Shown: positions 1-7,249, counted from the first letter of the stretch. The stretch is 9,020 nt of DNA from CAYMST01 sp964393115 (GCA_964393115.1 CAYMST010000197.1:1-9020); one strand, 5' to 3'. The notes: a model not told the origin generated them from the sequence alone. Translations and numbers: made by a program.

Positions 1-13
1 ATTAACATTGAGT

Positions 14-838
14 ATGAATATGTTAAACTTCACCATATACCTATATTTTTTTACCATTGGTAGTCTATTGATGGTACCTCAAATTCTGCTCGCTCAAAAC
101 GAAATCATCGAGTATCATAGTGTTTATGAGGAAAAGTTTTTTAATAAGAAAAGTTCCTCTGATTTGTTCCATCACTTGGTGGCTACTGACCCCAAAACAA
201 CAGAAGCTGTTGGAAATCTGCATTTGAATGAGTTAGAAGAGCTAGTGAGAAAGGTAAACGCCAAAAAGTTCAGAACCCAAGAGCAAAAACTAAAATGCGT
301 GTTCTATCAAATACATAGAAAATACCTAAAAAAATATGAACAGTATTCCGTCTTCACTGATATCTTCAATTCCGGAACGTACGACTGTCTTACGGGGACA
401 GCGCTTTATGCATATGTATATGATAAATTGGGGTTCCAAACATCTTTGTACGAAACCAATTATCACGTTTACTTACTAGTTAGTAATGCAAATAGAGCTT
501 ATTTAATAGAGTCCACAGACCCTTTTGGGGGATTTGTAACAGACGGACGAACCATACAAAAGCTAGTCAACCAATATTTAAAAGACAATAAAGACAATGA
601 AAATGACAGCTATGTCTTTAGTGAAGAATTCTTTGTGCAGACTGATATACATAGCCTTCCTGCCCTATTATACTATAATCAAGCCGTATATTTTAATAAC
701 CGTAAACAAACTCAATTAGCATGGGAAGCTATCAACAAAGCTTCTTTGATTAATCAGAGTAAGAGAATTCAAGAAATCAGAGCATTAATTGCCGCAAACG
801 TTCAATTGCACACCAGTTACGAGCGCGGTGGTATCTGA
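14..838 (+). CDS. exported transglutaminase-like (papain-fold) protein with TPR-like C-terminus
   Basis: Predicted 274-residue exported protein of unknown substrate. A signal peptide covers about residues 1-27 (MNML, a long hydrophobic stretch, then LLA before QNE). The core carries a plausible Cys-His-Asp triad in the transglutaminase-like order: C125 in GTYDCLTGTALYAYV, H151 in NYHVYLLV and D169 in ESTDPFGGF. This is the layout of bacterial transglutaminase-like domains that often act as proteases or peptidoglycan-linked enzymes rather than true cross-linkers. Residues 215-262 are helical with a TPR-like pattern (LLYYNQAVYFNN, then AWEAINKASLI). I chose ATG at 14 because it gives a compact signal peptide; a TTG at 8 and an ATG at 20 are alternatives, and the frame is open to the window edge, so a start further upstream is not excluded. 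It faces the minus-strand array tail to tail. The fold call is moderately sure; the function is not known. Confidence 0.72.
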   Translation: MNMLNFTIYLYFFTIGSLLMVPQILLAQNEIIEYHSVYEEKFFNKKSSSDLFHHLVATDPKTTEAVGNLHLNELEELVRKVNAKKFRTQEQKLKCVFYQIHRKYLKKYEQYSVFTDIFNSGTYDCLTGTALYAYVYDKLGFQTSLYETNYHVYLLVSNANRAYLIESTDPFGGFVTDGRTIQKLVNQYLKDNKDNENDSYVFSEEFFVQTDIHSLPALLYYNQAVYFNNRKQTQLAWEAINKASLINQSKRIQEIRALIAANVQLHTSYERGGI

Positions 839-3013
839 TTAATTTGCAAGGATTTTAAATTCCACTCTTCTATTTTTCTGTTTATTACTCGCAGAGTTAT
901 TAGGCACTGATGGAAACTCCTCTCCATAGCCTTTAACAATGATTCTCCCTGCATCAATATTATTAGTAAGAAAATATTGAGCCACCGATTTCGCTCTCTG
1001 TTCTGACAACCATTTATTATAATCCGCTGATCCTGTTGAGTCCGTATGCCCTGCTATTTCAATTTTCTTAACGGCATTGGCCTTCATTAAACCTAATACC
1101 CTATCTAATTCCGCATATGAAGCTGTTTTCAAAATATGAGTATCGAATTCAAAAAATATATTATTCAAAACAAAAGATTGGCCAACAGCTATCGGCACCA
1201 ACAACAAGTCCTTGGTGACACTTTTATTAGACCTAACTTTATTGAAATCAAAATTTTCATTGACTGATAGAAATCCATTAATATTAGCGGATAACCCATA
1301 CCTTGCTCCCCCTCTAACTTTTATACTATAATTTCCCTTGCGATCATTGACCTCATACTCGCCGATTTTCAAGCCATCTGGTAACCTTTCTACCAAAATT
1401 CTTGCCGGAACGGGTTTCATACTAGACGTGTTTAGCACTCGCCCGTTAATAGTCACCAAATAGTCAGCTGGATTTGGGCCATCAGGAAGGGAAGCTTTCG
1501 CTTTGCCAACTTCTTCCCCGGCAACATTGGCAGGCTTTAAGCTCTCTATTTTCTTTGTTTCGCTGACAGCGCGATTTTCCTTAGTCTTAGCTGACGCGAG
1601 TAGTGTTGTCGGCTTTTTATCATCAACATAGAAATCATCTTTCCGTAGTCTAAACACATCTGCATTTTTTTCATCAGAGCTTCTTGTAAAGTATATATGT
1701 TCACCAGCAGATGGCATATTAAAATAAGTATCCTCGCCTCTCGAGTTTATTGCTGCACCCAAGTTTTCCGGCTCAGACCAATTCAACCAACTCGCATCTA
1801 GTCTTCGCGACACATATATATCTGACCCTCCATAACCACTATAACCAGAACTTGAGAAATATAAAGTTCTTCCATCCGTCCCTAGAAAAGGAGAGGACTC
1901 TTCAGCAGTTGTATTCAAATCAGGTCCTAGATTTTTAGGTTCAGACCAAGTGTTTTCCTCTTTCTTAAAACTCACATAAAGATCTCTTTCTCCATATGTA
2001 TCATCTCGCTCTACAGACATGATTAATATCGTCTGTTCTTTATCCATGTAATAGTCCGATTTCGGAGAGTAATTATAGTCGTTTTCAATGTATATATTTT
2101 CAGGCTGCGACCAATCTTCTCCATTCCATGTACTTTTCGAAACTCCAGCATACATACGTCCATTTCTTCCATATTGATTTCCCAGAAGTAATGTCTCACC
2201 ATTCTCACCAGGTATAATTGAACTAATGAAGTTTGGCCCAGGTGTATTTAGTGGAGCCCCTAGGTTCTTAGCCGGAAGCCAGAGTCCGCTATTTTCGTCA
2301 AACTCAGAATACCAAATATCCTCACTATCCTCTAGGCCGCCCACATTTTCCGGATGATATTGCCTACTGAAATACAATCTCTTACCATTTGGGCTTAGTA
2401 AAGGAGCATTTTCTTTGTAGTTGGAATTAACATTATTACCCAACTTGTCTACATCCGCCTTCTGATTAACATTTTTTGCCAACGTAATCATCACGTCAAT
2501 TGGTAGGTTAGAACTAGATAGACCAATAGCGTCTATTGAATTAAACCCTGGAACGGCTGCTCCTTCTAACTCAATTCGAATCATTCGAATTTCATAGTCT
2601 GTTTTGGTAAAAAACAAATTTAAAAGCCTACTCTTTAGGTTAATAGGCCTTGGAGGTACGTCAATGATCAAGTATTCGTTATCTTCATCGTCATAAGCAT
2701 ATATTCTAGAAATTGCTCCGGGATTTTCTGTCTCCGCTATAGCGATTTGCTGCGCACGAATTGGTTTATCAAATTCAACGACAATGTATTCGAAGAGATC
2801 ACTTTTTTTGGGTCGCCAAGCATTTGGGTTACCTCCTCCAGAAGGATATACATTTGGCTTAAACAAGGCTTGAATCGCAGAATACTGAAATGTCGAATAA
2901 TCAGAAGAAACCGCAATAACCCCAGAAGCCCACACTACGGTTTCTTGCGCATAAAGCTGAGAACCTCTATAGAGGTTGAATACTAAAAGAGCAAATAACA
3001 GAGCAATTCTCAT
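839..3013 (-). CDS. OmpA-family outer-membrane/peptidoglycan-binding protein with discoidin-like domain and PD40 propeller (PorE-like)
   Basis: Protein of 724 residues, predicted to be periplasmic or outer-membrane associated and to hold peptidoglycan through its C-terminus. Signal peptide 1-22 (cut LYA before QET). Residues about 25-168 look like a discoidin/F5-8 type C galactose-binding sandwich (NPNAWRP, EYIVVEFDKPIRAQQIAI, FNSIDAIGL). Residues about 195-460 form a PD40/WD40-like propeller with at least four repeats (LLSPNGKRLYFS, PFLGTDGRTLYFSSSG) and repeated W-x-x-P-x-NLG motifs at W245, W357 and W412. Residues about 518-605 resemble a CarboxypepD regulatory-like module. Residues about 612-724 are an OmpA domain with GHTD at 655-658, LS-EQRA at 669-673 and NRRVEF at 714-719. 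It contains no cysteine. ATG lies 10 nt after the upstream OmpA stop, with GGATAAGT just before it as a possible ribosome site. The layout recalls PorE of the type IX secretion system, which starts with TPRs instead. Domain calls are firm; a secretion role is inference. Confidence 0.9.
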   Translation of the reverse strand: MRIALLFALLVFNLYRGSQLYAQETVVWASGVIAVSSDYSTFQYSAIQALFKPNVYPSGGGNPNAWRPKKSDLFEYIVVEFDKPIRAQQIAIAETENPGAISRIYAYDDEDNEYLIIDVPPRPINLKSRLLNLFFTKTDYEIRMIRIELEGAAVPGFNSIDAIGLSSSNLPIDVMITLAKNVNQKADVDKLGNNVNSNYKENAPLLSPNGKRLYFSRQYHPENVGGLEDSEDIWYSEFDENSGLWLPAKNLGAPLNTPGPNFISSIIPGENGETLLLGNQYGRNGRMYAGVSKSTWNGEDWSQPENIYIENDYNYSPKSDYYMDKEQTILIMSVERDDTYGERDLYVSFKKEENTWSEPKNLGPDLNTTAEESSPFLGTDGRTLYFSSSGYSGYGGSDIYVSRRLDASWLNWSEPENLGAAINSRGEDTYFNMPSAGEHIYFTRSSDEKNADVFRLRKDDFYVDDKKPTTLLASAKTKENRAVSETKKIESLKPANVAGEEVGKAKASLPDGPNPADYLVTINGRVLNTSSMKPVPARILVERLPDGLKIGEYEVNDRKGNYSIKVRGGARYGLSANINGFLSVNENFDFNKVRSNKSVTKDLLLVPIAVGQSFVLNNIFFEFDTHILKTASYAELDRVLGLMKANAVKKIEIAGHTDSTGSADYNKWLSEQRAKSVAQYFLTNNIDAGRIIVKGYGEEFPSVPNNSASNKQKNRRVEFKILAN

Positions 3014-3023
3014 ACTTATCCAA

Positions 3024-3755
3024 TCAATATTTCACAAATCTAACTTCAACCCGTCTGTTCAACGCCTTAGCCGAGTCGCTTCTATCTTTAGTAAGCGGTT
3101 GTTCCCCTCCAAACGCCTTTGTCTTTACCTGTTTCCTTTTAGCACCATTCGTACATAAATACTGCTGAATAGCATCAACGCGATCTTCTGATAATTGTAA
3201 ATTTGCTTTAGCATTTCCCGCAAAATCAGTGTGACCTTCTAACCGAATAATCGATTTCGGATGTCTTTTAAGCCAATTGGCCAGTGCATCCAATTCCTCA
3301 AAAGAGCTTGAAGAAATATTTGATTTTCCCCGACTAAATTTTAGGCTATTTAATCTTAATATTTTGTGTGCCTCATCCAAGGGCAGGATGATATCTCTTT
3401 CTACAAACGCATTGCCTTCCGCTGTTTCTGCCTTTAGTTCAACTTCAACGGGATCAAATTCAGGAGCGTCAAATTTTAATATATAATCCTTACCCCGAAG
3501 CAAAGTGATTTCGTATCGACCGGTTGTACTGTCGACAACAAGATATCCAGTATCGTCGTAGTATGGCAGCTTCTGATAAAAAACGGTGGCATTATGTATT
3601 GGTTGTTTGCTCAATTCGCCCCTTACGATTCCTTTGACAACAACGTAAGATTTTTGTTCCACTGCCAATAACCCCTTGCCTTGTCCATTTGCATTCGGAA
3701 TAATGCAACCTGAGCCGAATACTCCAAAAAACAACACTATTTTGAGCATAAACAT
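3024..3755 (-). CDS. small CarboxypepD-like + OmpA peptidoglycan-binding envelope protein
   Basis: Protein of 243 residues with a signal peptide to about residue 24 (NANG before QGKG). Residues about 36-126 form a beta-rich module like the CarboxypepD regulatory domain (VVVKGIVRGELSKQPIHNATV, then TGRYEITLLRGKDYILKF). Residues about 132-243 form an OmpA C-terminal domain with the peptidoglycan-binding signature: GHTD at 174-177, LSEDR at 188-192 and NRRVEV at 233-238. It has no transmembrane barrel, so it is probably a periplasmic or membrane-attached peptidoglycan anchor. It repeats the last two modules of the 724-residue protein downstream, and the 10-nt spacing says the two are co-transcribed. 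Start: ATG at 3755; a second ATG two codons later would also work. C17 sits in FGSGC, a poor lipobox. Paralogy with the neighbour is inference from architecture; the partner is unknown. Confidence 0.88.
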   Translation of the reverse strand: MFMLKIVLFFGVFGSGCIIPNANGQGKGLLAVEQKSYVVVKGIVRGELSKQPIHNATVFYQKLPYYDDTGYLVVDSTTGRYEITLLRGKDYILKFDAPEFDPVEVELKAETAEGNAFVERDIILPLDEAHKILRLNSLKFSRGKSNISSSSFEELDALANWLKRHPKSIIRLEGHTDFAGNAKANLQLSEDRVDAIQQYLCTNGAKRKQVKTKAFGGEQPLTKDRSDSAKALNRRVEVRFVKY

Positions 3756-3865
3756 ATCAGAGGCTATGAATTAAATGAAAATGGAACTGTAAATAAAACA
3801 ATTTCGGAGCTAAGAACAAAAGAAGTTAATTCCTTAACAGTGAGCTGGTGTGAAAGATTTTCATT
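3756..3865. other. 110-nt intergenic spacer between the M23 peptidase gene and the OmpA pair
   Basis: This is the longest gap inside the minus-strand array. On the minus strand it holds a 5-bp AT-rich inverted repeat with a GGAA loop (3825-3838) running into a T-rich stretch, and overlapping this a box TTCTTTTG (3817-3824) that matches five of the six fixed positions of the Bacteroidota -7 consensus TAnnTTTG but has no TTG at the right distance upstream. Either could mark the end of the M23 unit and the start of the OmpA unit, but neither is strong. I see no RNA gene, riboswitch or small coding region in it. Confidence 0.4.
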
Positions 3866-5179
3866 CTAAATATCGCCATCAGTTATGGGCATGACACTTT
3901 CGGTTCTCACAACAAGATTGTCCTCGCCCCCCTCTAACTCAGCCAGAGCGGTTTTCATCTCACGGGTATATTTGGCGACTAGCTCGCTTTTCAACGGTGC
4001 TGAGGACGGCAGATTTACCCTTAGAGCATCTACTTGTCGACCATTTTTCCAAAAACGATAACATAGATGAGGCCCTGTAGCCAATCCAGTACTCCCAACG
4101 TACCCGATTACCTGCCCCTGTTTAACTCGCTTCCCTCTTTTAATACCTCGTGCAATCTTAGACATATGCAAATACTGCGTAGCATAATTTCCATTATGAC
4201 GAATTTTAACATAGTTACCGTTATTAGACTTGTACCGAGCTTCTATTACCTTACCATCACCTGTGCTGTAAATCGGCGTACCTCTAGGCGCAGCATAATC
4301 GGTTCCTAAGTGTGCTTTATATCTTTTCAACACTGGATGAAACCTTCTTCTTGAGTATCTGGAGCTAATTCTTTTATATTTTAAGGGTGCTCTCAAAAAG
4401 GCCTTTCTGAGACTATTTCCTTTTTCATCGAAATATTGTACATCTCCATCCTGCTCAAAACGAAACGCATAATATTCCTGTCCATTATGACTGAAGTAAG
4501 CACTATACACCTCACCTACTCCTATTAACTCATTACCTACATACTTTTCTTCGAAGATAACCTTAAAAGAATCTCCCTTAAATATCCTGAAGAAATCAAC
4601 TTGCCAAGCGAAAATATCAACCAAACGATTCACTAGTTCTAAGGAAGTTTCCTTTTTTAGCAGTGTATTGTACAATGAGCCGTCAACCACTGCTGAAATC
4701 CTTCTCCTTCTTCGAGTGACCTCTTTTGGAATAATACTTACGCCAATGCTGTCCTCCAAATCAAAAAGCACATAGCGTGTTGGGTCTGGTTCCAGTATAA
4801 ATTTCTTGATTTTTTCATCACCCTCTTTCCCAAGTAAAATCTGATACGTGTCATTTGCTCTAATCTTACGAACATCCCAAACTTCCTTTGAGGCCGCAGC
4901 TAGTTTAAAAAGTTTCTGGTGTTCATAGGTATATTGATCAAAAATTGCAGAAAGTGTCTGTCCACGTCTAACCCTGGATTTAATTAATTTGTACCCCGCT
5001 GTATCTATTCCCAAGAAGAGGTTTTTAGGACCCATCTTAGTATCCATACTATCCGGTATAACTAAGACCGGTTCTTCAACCTTAGAAATCTCTTTTCGAA
5101 ATACTTTTTCTGAAATTAACAACGTCGCCACACAACCCACGAGCATGAGGGTATACATTATCACTGACCGAACTTTCAA
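3866..5179 (-). CDS. membrane-anchored M23 (LytM-type) peptidoglycan endopeptidase, MepM-like
   Basis: Protein of 437 residues predicted to cut peptidoglycan peptide cross-links in the periplasm. An N-terminal hydrophobic segment (about 7-23) serves as membrane anchor. Residues about 62-140 form a LysM/OapA-like module (VRRGQTLSAIFDQYTY), and 160-275 the middle domain of MepM/Csd3-type enzymes (SAVVDGSLY; FFRIFKGDSFKVIFEEKYV). The M23 core covers about 278-392: H290 and D294 (HLGTD), catalytic H338 (YLHMS), and GPHLCYRF with H371. The second His of the usual HxH motif, a zinc ligand, is Cys373. A tail of about 50 residues follows. The start is uncertain: TTG at 5179 gives a basic MKVR lead; ATG at 5158 would remove it; an upstream TAG stops the frame and no other usual start intervenes. 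C16 in LVGC is a possible lipobox, but the segment stays hydrophobic after it. It lies downstream of dsbD. Confidence 0.9.
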   Translation of the reverse strand: MKVRSVIMYTLMLVGCVATLLISEKVFRKEISKVEEPVLVIPDSMDTKMGPKNLFLGIDTAGYKLIKSRVRRGQTLSAIFDQYTYEHQKLFKLAAASKEVWDVRKIRANDTYQILLGKEGDEKIKKFILEPDPTRYVLFDLEDSIGVSIIPKEVTRRRRRISAVVDGSLYNTLLKKETSLELVNRLVDIFAWQVDFFRIFKGDSFKVIFEEKYVGNELIGVGEVYSAYFSHNGQEYYAFRFEQDGDVQYFDEKGNSLRKAFLRAPLKYKRISSRYSRRRFHPVLKRYKAHLGTDYAAPRGTPIYSTGDGKVIEARYKSNNGNYVKIRHNGNYATQYLHMSKIARGIKRGKRVKQGQVIGYVGSTGLATGPHLCYRFWKNGRQVDALRVNLPSSAPLKSELVAKYTREMKTALAELEGGEDNLVVRTESVMPITDGDI

Positions 5180-5202
5180 GACAGCTAGATTTAATGATTT
5201 AA

Positions 5203-5230
5203 CAAAAAATAAATAGGCCTAATAGACCAA
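5203..5230 (-). promoter_or_regulatory. candidate Bacteroidota promoter for the M23 peptidase gene
   Basis: In the 63-nt gap after the dsbD stop, the minus strand has TTG at 5230-5228 (inside TTTTTGG), 16 nt, then TATTTTTTG at 5211-5203. This resembles the Bacteroidota pair TTG ... TAnnTTTG, with one extra T inside the -7 box and a spacer slightly shorter than usual. Transcription would start near 5197, leaving a leader of about 18 nt to the TTG start codon at 5179 or about 40 nt to the ATG at 5158. The region is AT-rich, so a chance match is possible. Confidence 0.35.
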
Positions 5231-5242
5231 AAATAAAAGTGG

Positions 5243-7249
5243 CTATATTTCTGGAGACTTTCCTGACTTAAAGTTAGTTAAACTTTCATCAAGAAACTTT
5301 ACAAAAGTATCAACATTTAGGTTATATGCCATAGGCATTACCAATGGTTTTTCTTGATTATCAATAATTACGTAAAAAGGTTGAGCAGGATTTCCCGTTT
5401 TTTGTATTTCAAAATCAGCATTCTGACGACCAATAGTCTTTTTGATTCTACCATCATATGATGAGACATACCATTGATCCTCTGACAATTCCGTTTTGTC
5501 ATCTACATACAGTGCTACCACCACAAATTCTTCATTCAAACGAGACAAAACCTGCGGGTCAGACCAGACTACTGCCTCCATTTCTCGGCAGTTTGTACAA
5601 CCATGTCCTGTAAAATCTATGAATAATGGTTTTCCTTGAGCCCTGGCGCATGCTAAGGCTTGATTGTAGTCGAAATAACCTTGCATACCATGCGGCAAGT
5701 GTAAAAATTGACCATATTTCACTTCTGTGTCACAAGTAGAGGTAATAGACGAAGTAACCTGATCATTGACTAGGTCAAAGTCCAACGTATGTTTCGGGGG
5801 TAAATATCCTGATAAAGCCTTCAAGGGAGCACCGAATAAGCCAGGGATAAGGTAAATGACAAAAGAAAAAGTAACCAATGACAGCATTAGTCTCGGCACA
5901 CTTATAACCTTTAGTTCACTATCATTTGGAAGCCTTAGCTTGCCTAATAAGTAAAATCCCATGAGGCCAAATATGGCTATCCAAATAGCAATATTGATTT
6001 CCCGATCTAATATCCCCCAGTGAAAAGCTTGATCTGCTATACTCAAAAACTTAAAGGCTAACGCTAGTTCTACAAAACCCAAAACTACTTTGACCGAATT
6101 TAACCATCCACCAGATTTTGGAAGCGAGGACATCAATGAAGGAAAGAAAGCGAAAATGGTAAATGGTATAGCAAATGCCAGTGAAAAAGCTAACATTCCT
6201 AATATAGGCTTTGCTGAAACACCCCCAGCTGATTCAACCAAGATTGTTCCTACTATAGGTCCGGTACACGAAAAAGAGACCAATACAAGCGTGAAAGCCA
6301 TGAAAAAAACACCGATTAAACCCTTCCTTTCAGAGTTTTGATCCATCTTATTAATAAAACCATGGGGCAACGTGATTTCAAACAATCCAAAAAAGGATAA
6401 GGCGAAAACTATAAATACCGAAAAGAAAATTATGTTCGGAAGCCATTCAGTAGCCAAATGATTTGCCGTATCAGGCCCCATAAAAGGTGCCAAAACCGCT
6501 CCAATAAGCGTGTAAATAAGTACGATAAATAGTCCGTAGGCTGTCGACTTCAGCACTCCACTTTTGCTTTCACCACTTTTGGTAAAAAAACTCACTGTCA
6601 TTGGAATCATGGGAAAAACACATGGAGTGAGTAAAGCAGCCAAACCAGCAAGAAATGATAACAGAAGAAAACCCCAAAGGTCTTTCGATTGTGTGAAATC
6701 AAAAGACTCAGAAAAAAAACTTTCGTATTTCAGATTAGGGTATTCAGTTTTAACAGCCTCTCCCTTCACATCAATAGCCGTTTCATTAGAACCGCTAAGA
6801 GCGAACTCTTCGTAAAAAGGTATACACTTACCTTCCTCATCAGTACATACCTGATAATCGTATAATCCTGTAACATTAAGCGGTTCTCGTTCAACTACGA
6901 TTTTTTGCTCAAAGCGTGCATTACCCTTAAAATAAGTATACTCTCCTTCCCATAAATCATCATATTTTCGTTTTGCACCAATTGGTAATGTACCACCCAC
7001 TAGGCTGTATGACTCATCAGGTTGATATTCAAACTCTGTTACCTTAGGTCCTAGTTCTTGGGAAAAATCATTTGAATATAAGTACCATTTCTTATCAATT
7101 GCTACTTCGAAAACTATAGTAGTTGTATCTCCTGTCTTGACATGCTCATCGCTTAAGTTCACAGACCAGACAGCCGGCTTAAGTTGCTGGGCATCCAGCT
7201 GGAAAAACGTTATGAAGACTAGAAAACTAAACTTAATATATCGAATCAT
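5243..7249 (-). CDS. dsbD: thiol:disulfide interchange protein DsbD (protein-disulfide reductase)
   Basis: Full-length inner-membrane reductase of 668 residues that carries electrons from cytoplasmic thioredoxin to periplasmic thiol proteins. Signal peptide to about 20 (LDA before QQL). The periplasmic alpha domain (about 25-155) has its Cys pair at C135 and C142 (VCTDEEGKCIP). The membrane domain (about 190-472) shows eight hydrophobic segments with the expected Cys pair: C210 in LTPCVFPMIPM in the first and C328 in SFSCTGPIVG in the fourth. The gamma domain (about 515-660) is thioredoxin-like with CxxC at C551/C554 (FTGHGCTNCREME) and a cis-Pro-type stretch near 618-627 (KTGNPAQPFYVI). All six redox cysteines are present; C506 and C534 are extra. 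It follows the M20 gene after 43 nt that contain a promoter-like box, and precedes the M23 gene. A ScsB-type relative is possible, but DsbD is the plain reading. Confidence 0.95.
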   Translation of the reverse strand: MIRYIKFSFLVFITFFQLDAQQLKPAVWSVNLSDEHVKTGDTTTIVFEVAIDKKWYLYSNDFSQELGPKVTEFEYQPDESYSLVGGTLPIGAKRKYDDLWEGEYTYFKGNARFEQKIVVEREPLNVTGLYDYQVCTDEEGKCIPFYEEFALSGSNETAIDVKGEAVKTEYPNLKYESFFSESFDFTQSKDLWGFLLLSFLAGLAALLTPCVFPMIPMTVSFFTKSGESKSGVLKSTAYGLFIVLIYTLIGAVLAPFMGPDTANHLATEWLPNIIFFSVFIVFALSFFGLFEITLPHGFINKMDQNSERKGLIGVFFMAFTLVLVSFSCTGPIVGTILVESAGGVSAKPILGMLAFSLAFAIPFTIFAFFPSLMSSLPKSGGWLNSVKVVLGFVELALAFKFLSIADQAFHWGILDREINIAIWIAIFGLMGFYLLGKLRLPNDSELKVISVPRLMLSLVTFSFVIYLIPGLFGAPLKALSGYLPPKHTLDFDLVNDQVTSSITSTCDTEVKYGQFLHLPHGMQGYFDYNQALACARAQGKPLFIDFTGHGCTNCREMEAVVWSDPQVLSRLNEEFVVVALYVDDKTELSEDQWYVSSYDGRIKKTIGRQNADFEIQKTGNPAQPFYVIIDNQEKPLVMPMAYNLNVDTFVKFLDESLTNFKSGKSPEI

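Noticed and set aside
1750..1938. Plus-strand ORF opposite the large OmpA gene, and similar short ORFs at 2747-2986, 2976-3158, 3277-3486, 4067-4309, 4989-5216, 6090-6341, 6564-6815, 7715-7918 and 8539-8733
   Set aside because: Each lies wholly or mostly opposite a well-supported gene and shows no domain, signal or start-site evidence; they are antisense shadows.
2023..2208. Minus-strand ORF in another frame inside the large OmpA gene
   Set aside because: It is an out-of-frame shadow of the PD40 propeller coding region, with no recognisable motif.
3705..3707. Lipobox at C17 of the small OmpA protein (FGSGC)
   Set aside because: The -3 position is Gly instead of Leu/Val/Ile, and a better SPase I site (NANG before Q25) fits the pattern of the other exported proteins.
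839..3755. Complete type IX secretion or gliding locus
   Set aside because: Only a PorE-like architecture is seen. No PorP/SprF, PorK-N, SprA or type IX C-terminal signal domain is visible in the window.
3817..3824. Promoter for the OmpA pair (TTCTTTTG)
   Set aside because: The -7 box has a mismatch at the A position, and no TTG lies at a proper distance upstream.
3825..3838. Rho-independent terminator after the M23 gene
   Set aside because: The stem is only 5 bp and AT-rich with a GGAA loop; the T-rich tail is broken. It is too weak to call as a terminator.
5132..5134. Lipobox at C16 of the M23 protein (LVGC)
   Set aside because: The motif is acceptable, but hydrophobic sequence continues for about six residues after the Cys, which fits an uncleaved anchor better. 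It is not fully excluded.
5213..5220. Palindrome TAGGCCTA between dsbD and the M23 gene as an operator or terminator
   Set aside because: It is a single 8-bp palindrome without loop or flanking symmetry, which is expected by chance in a window of this size.
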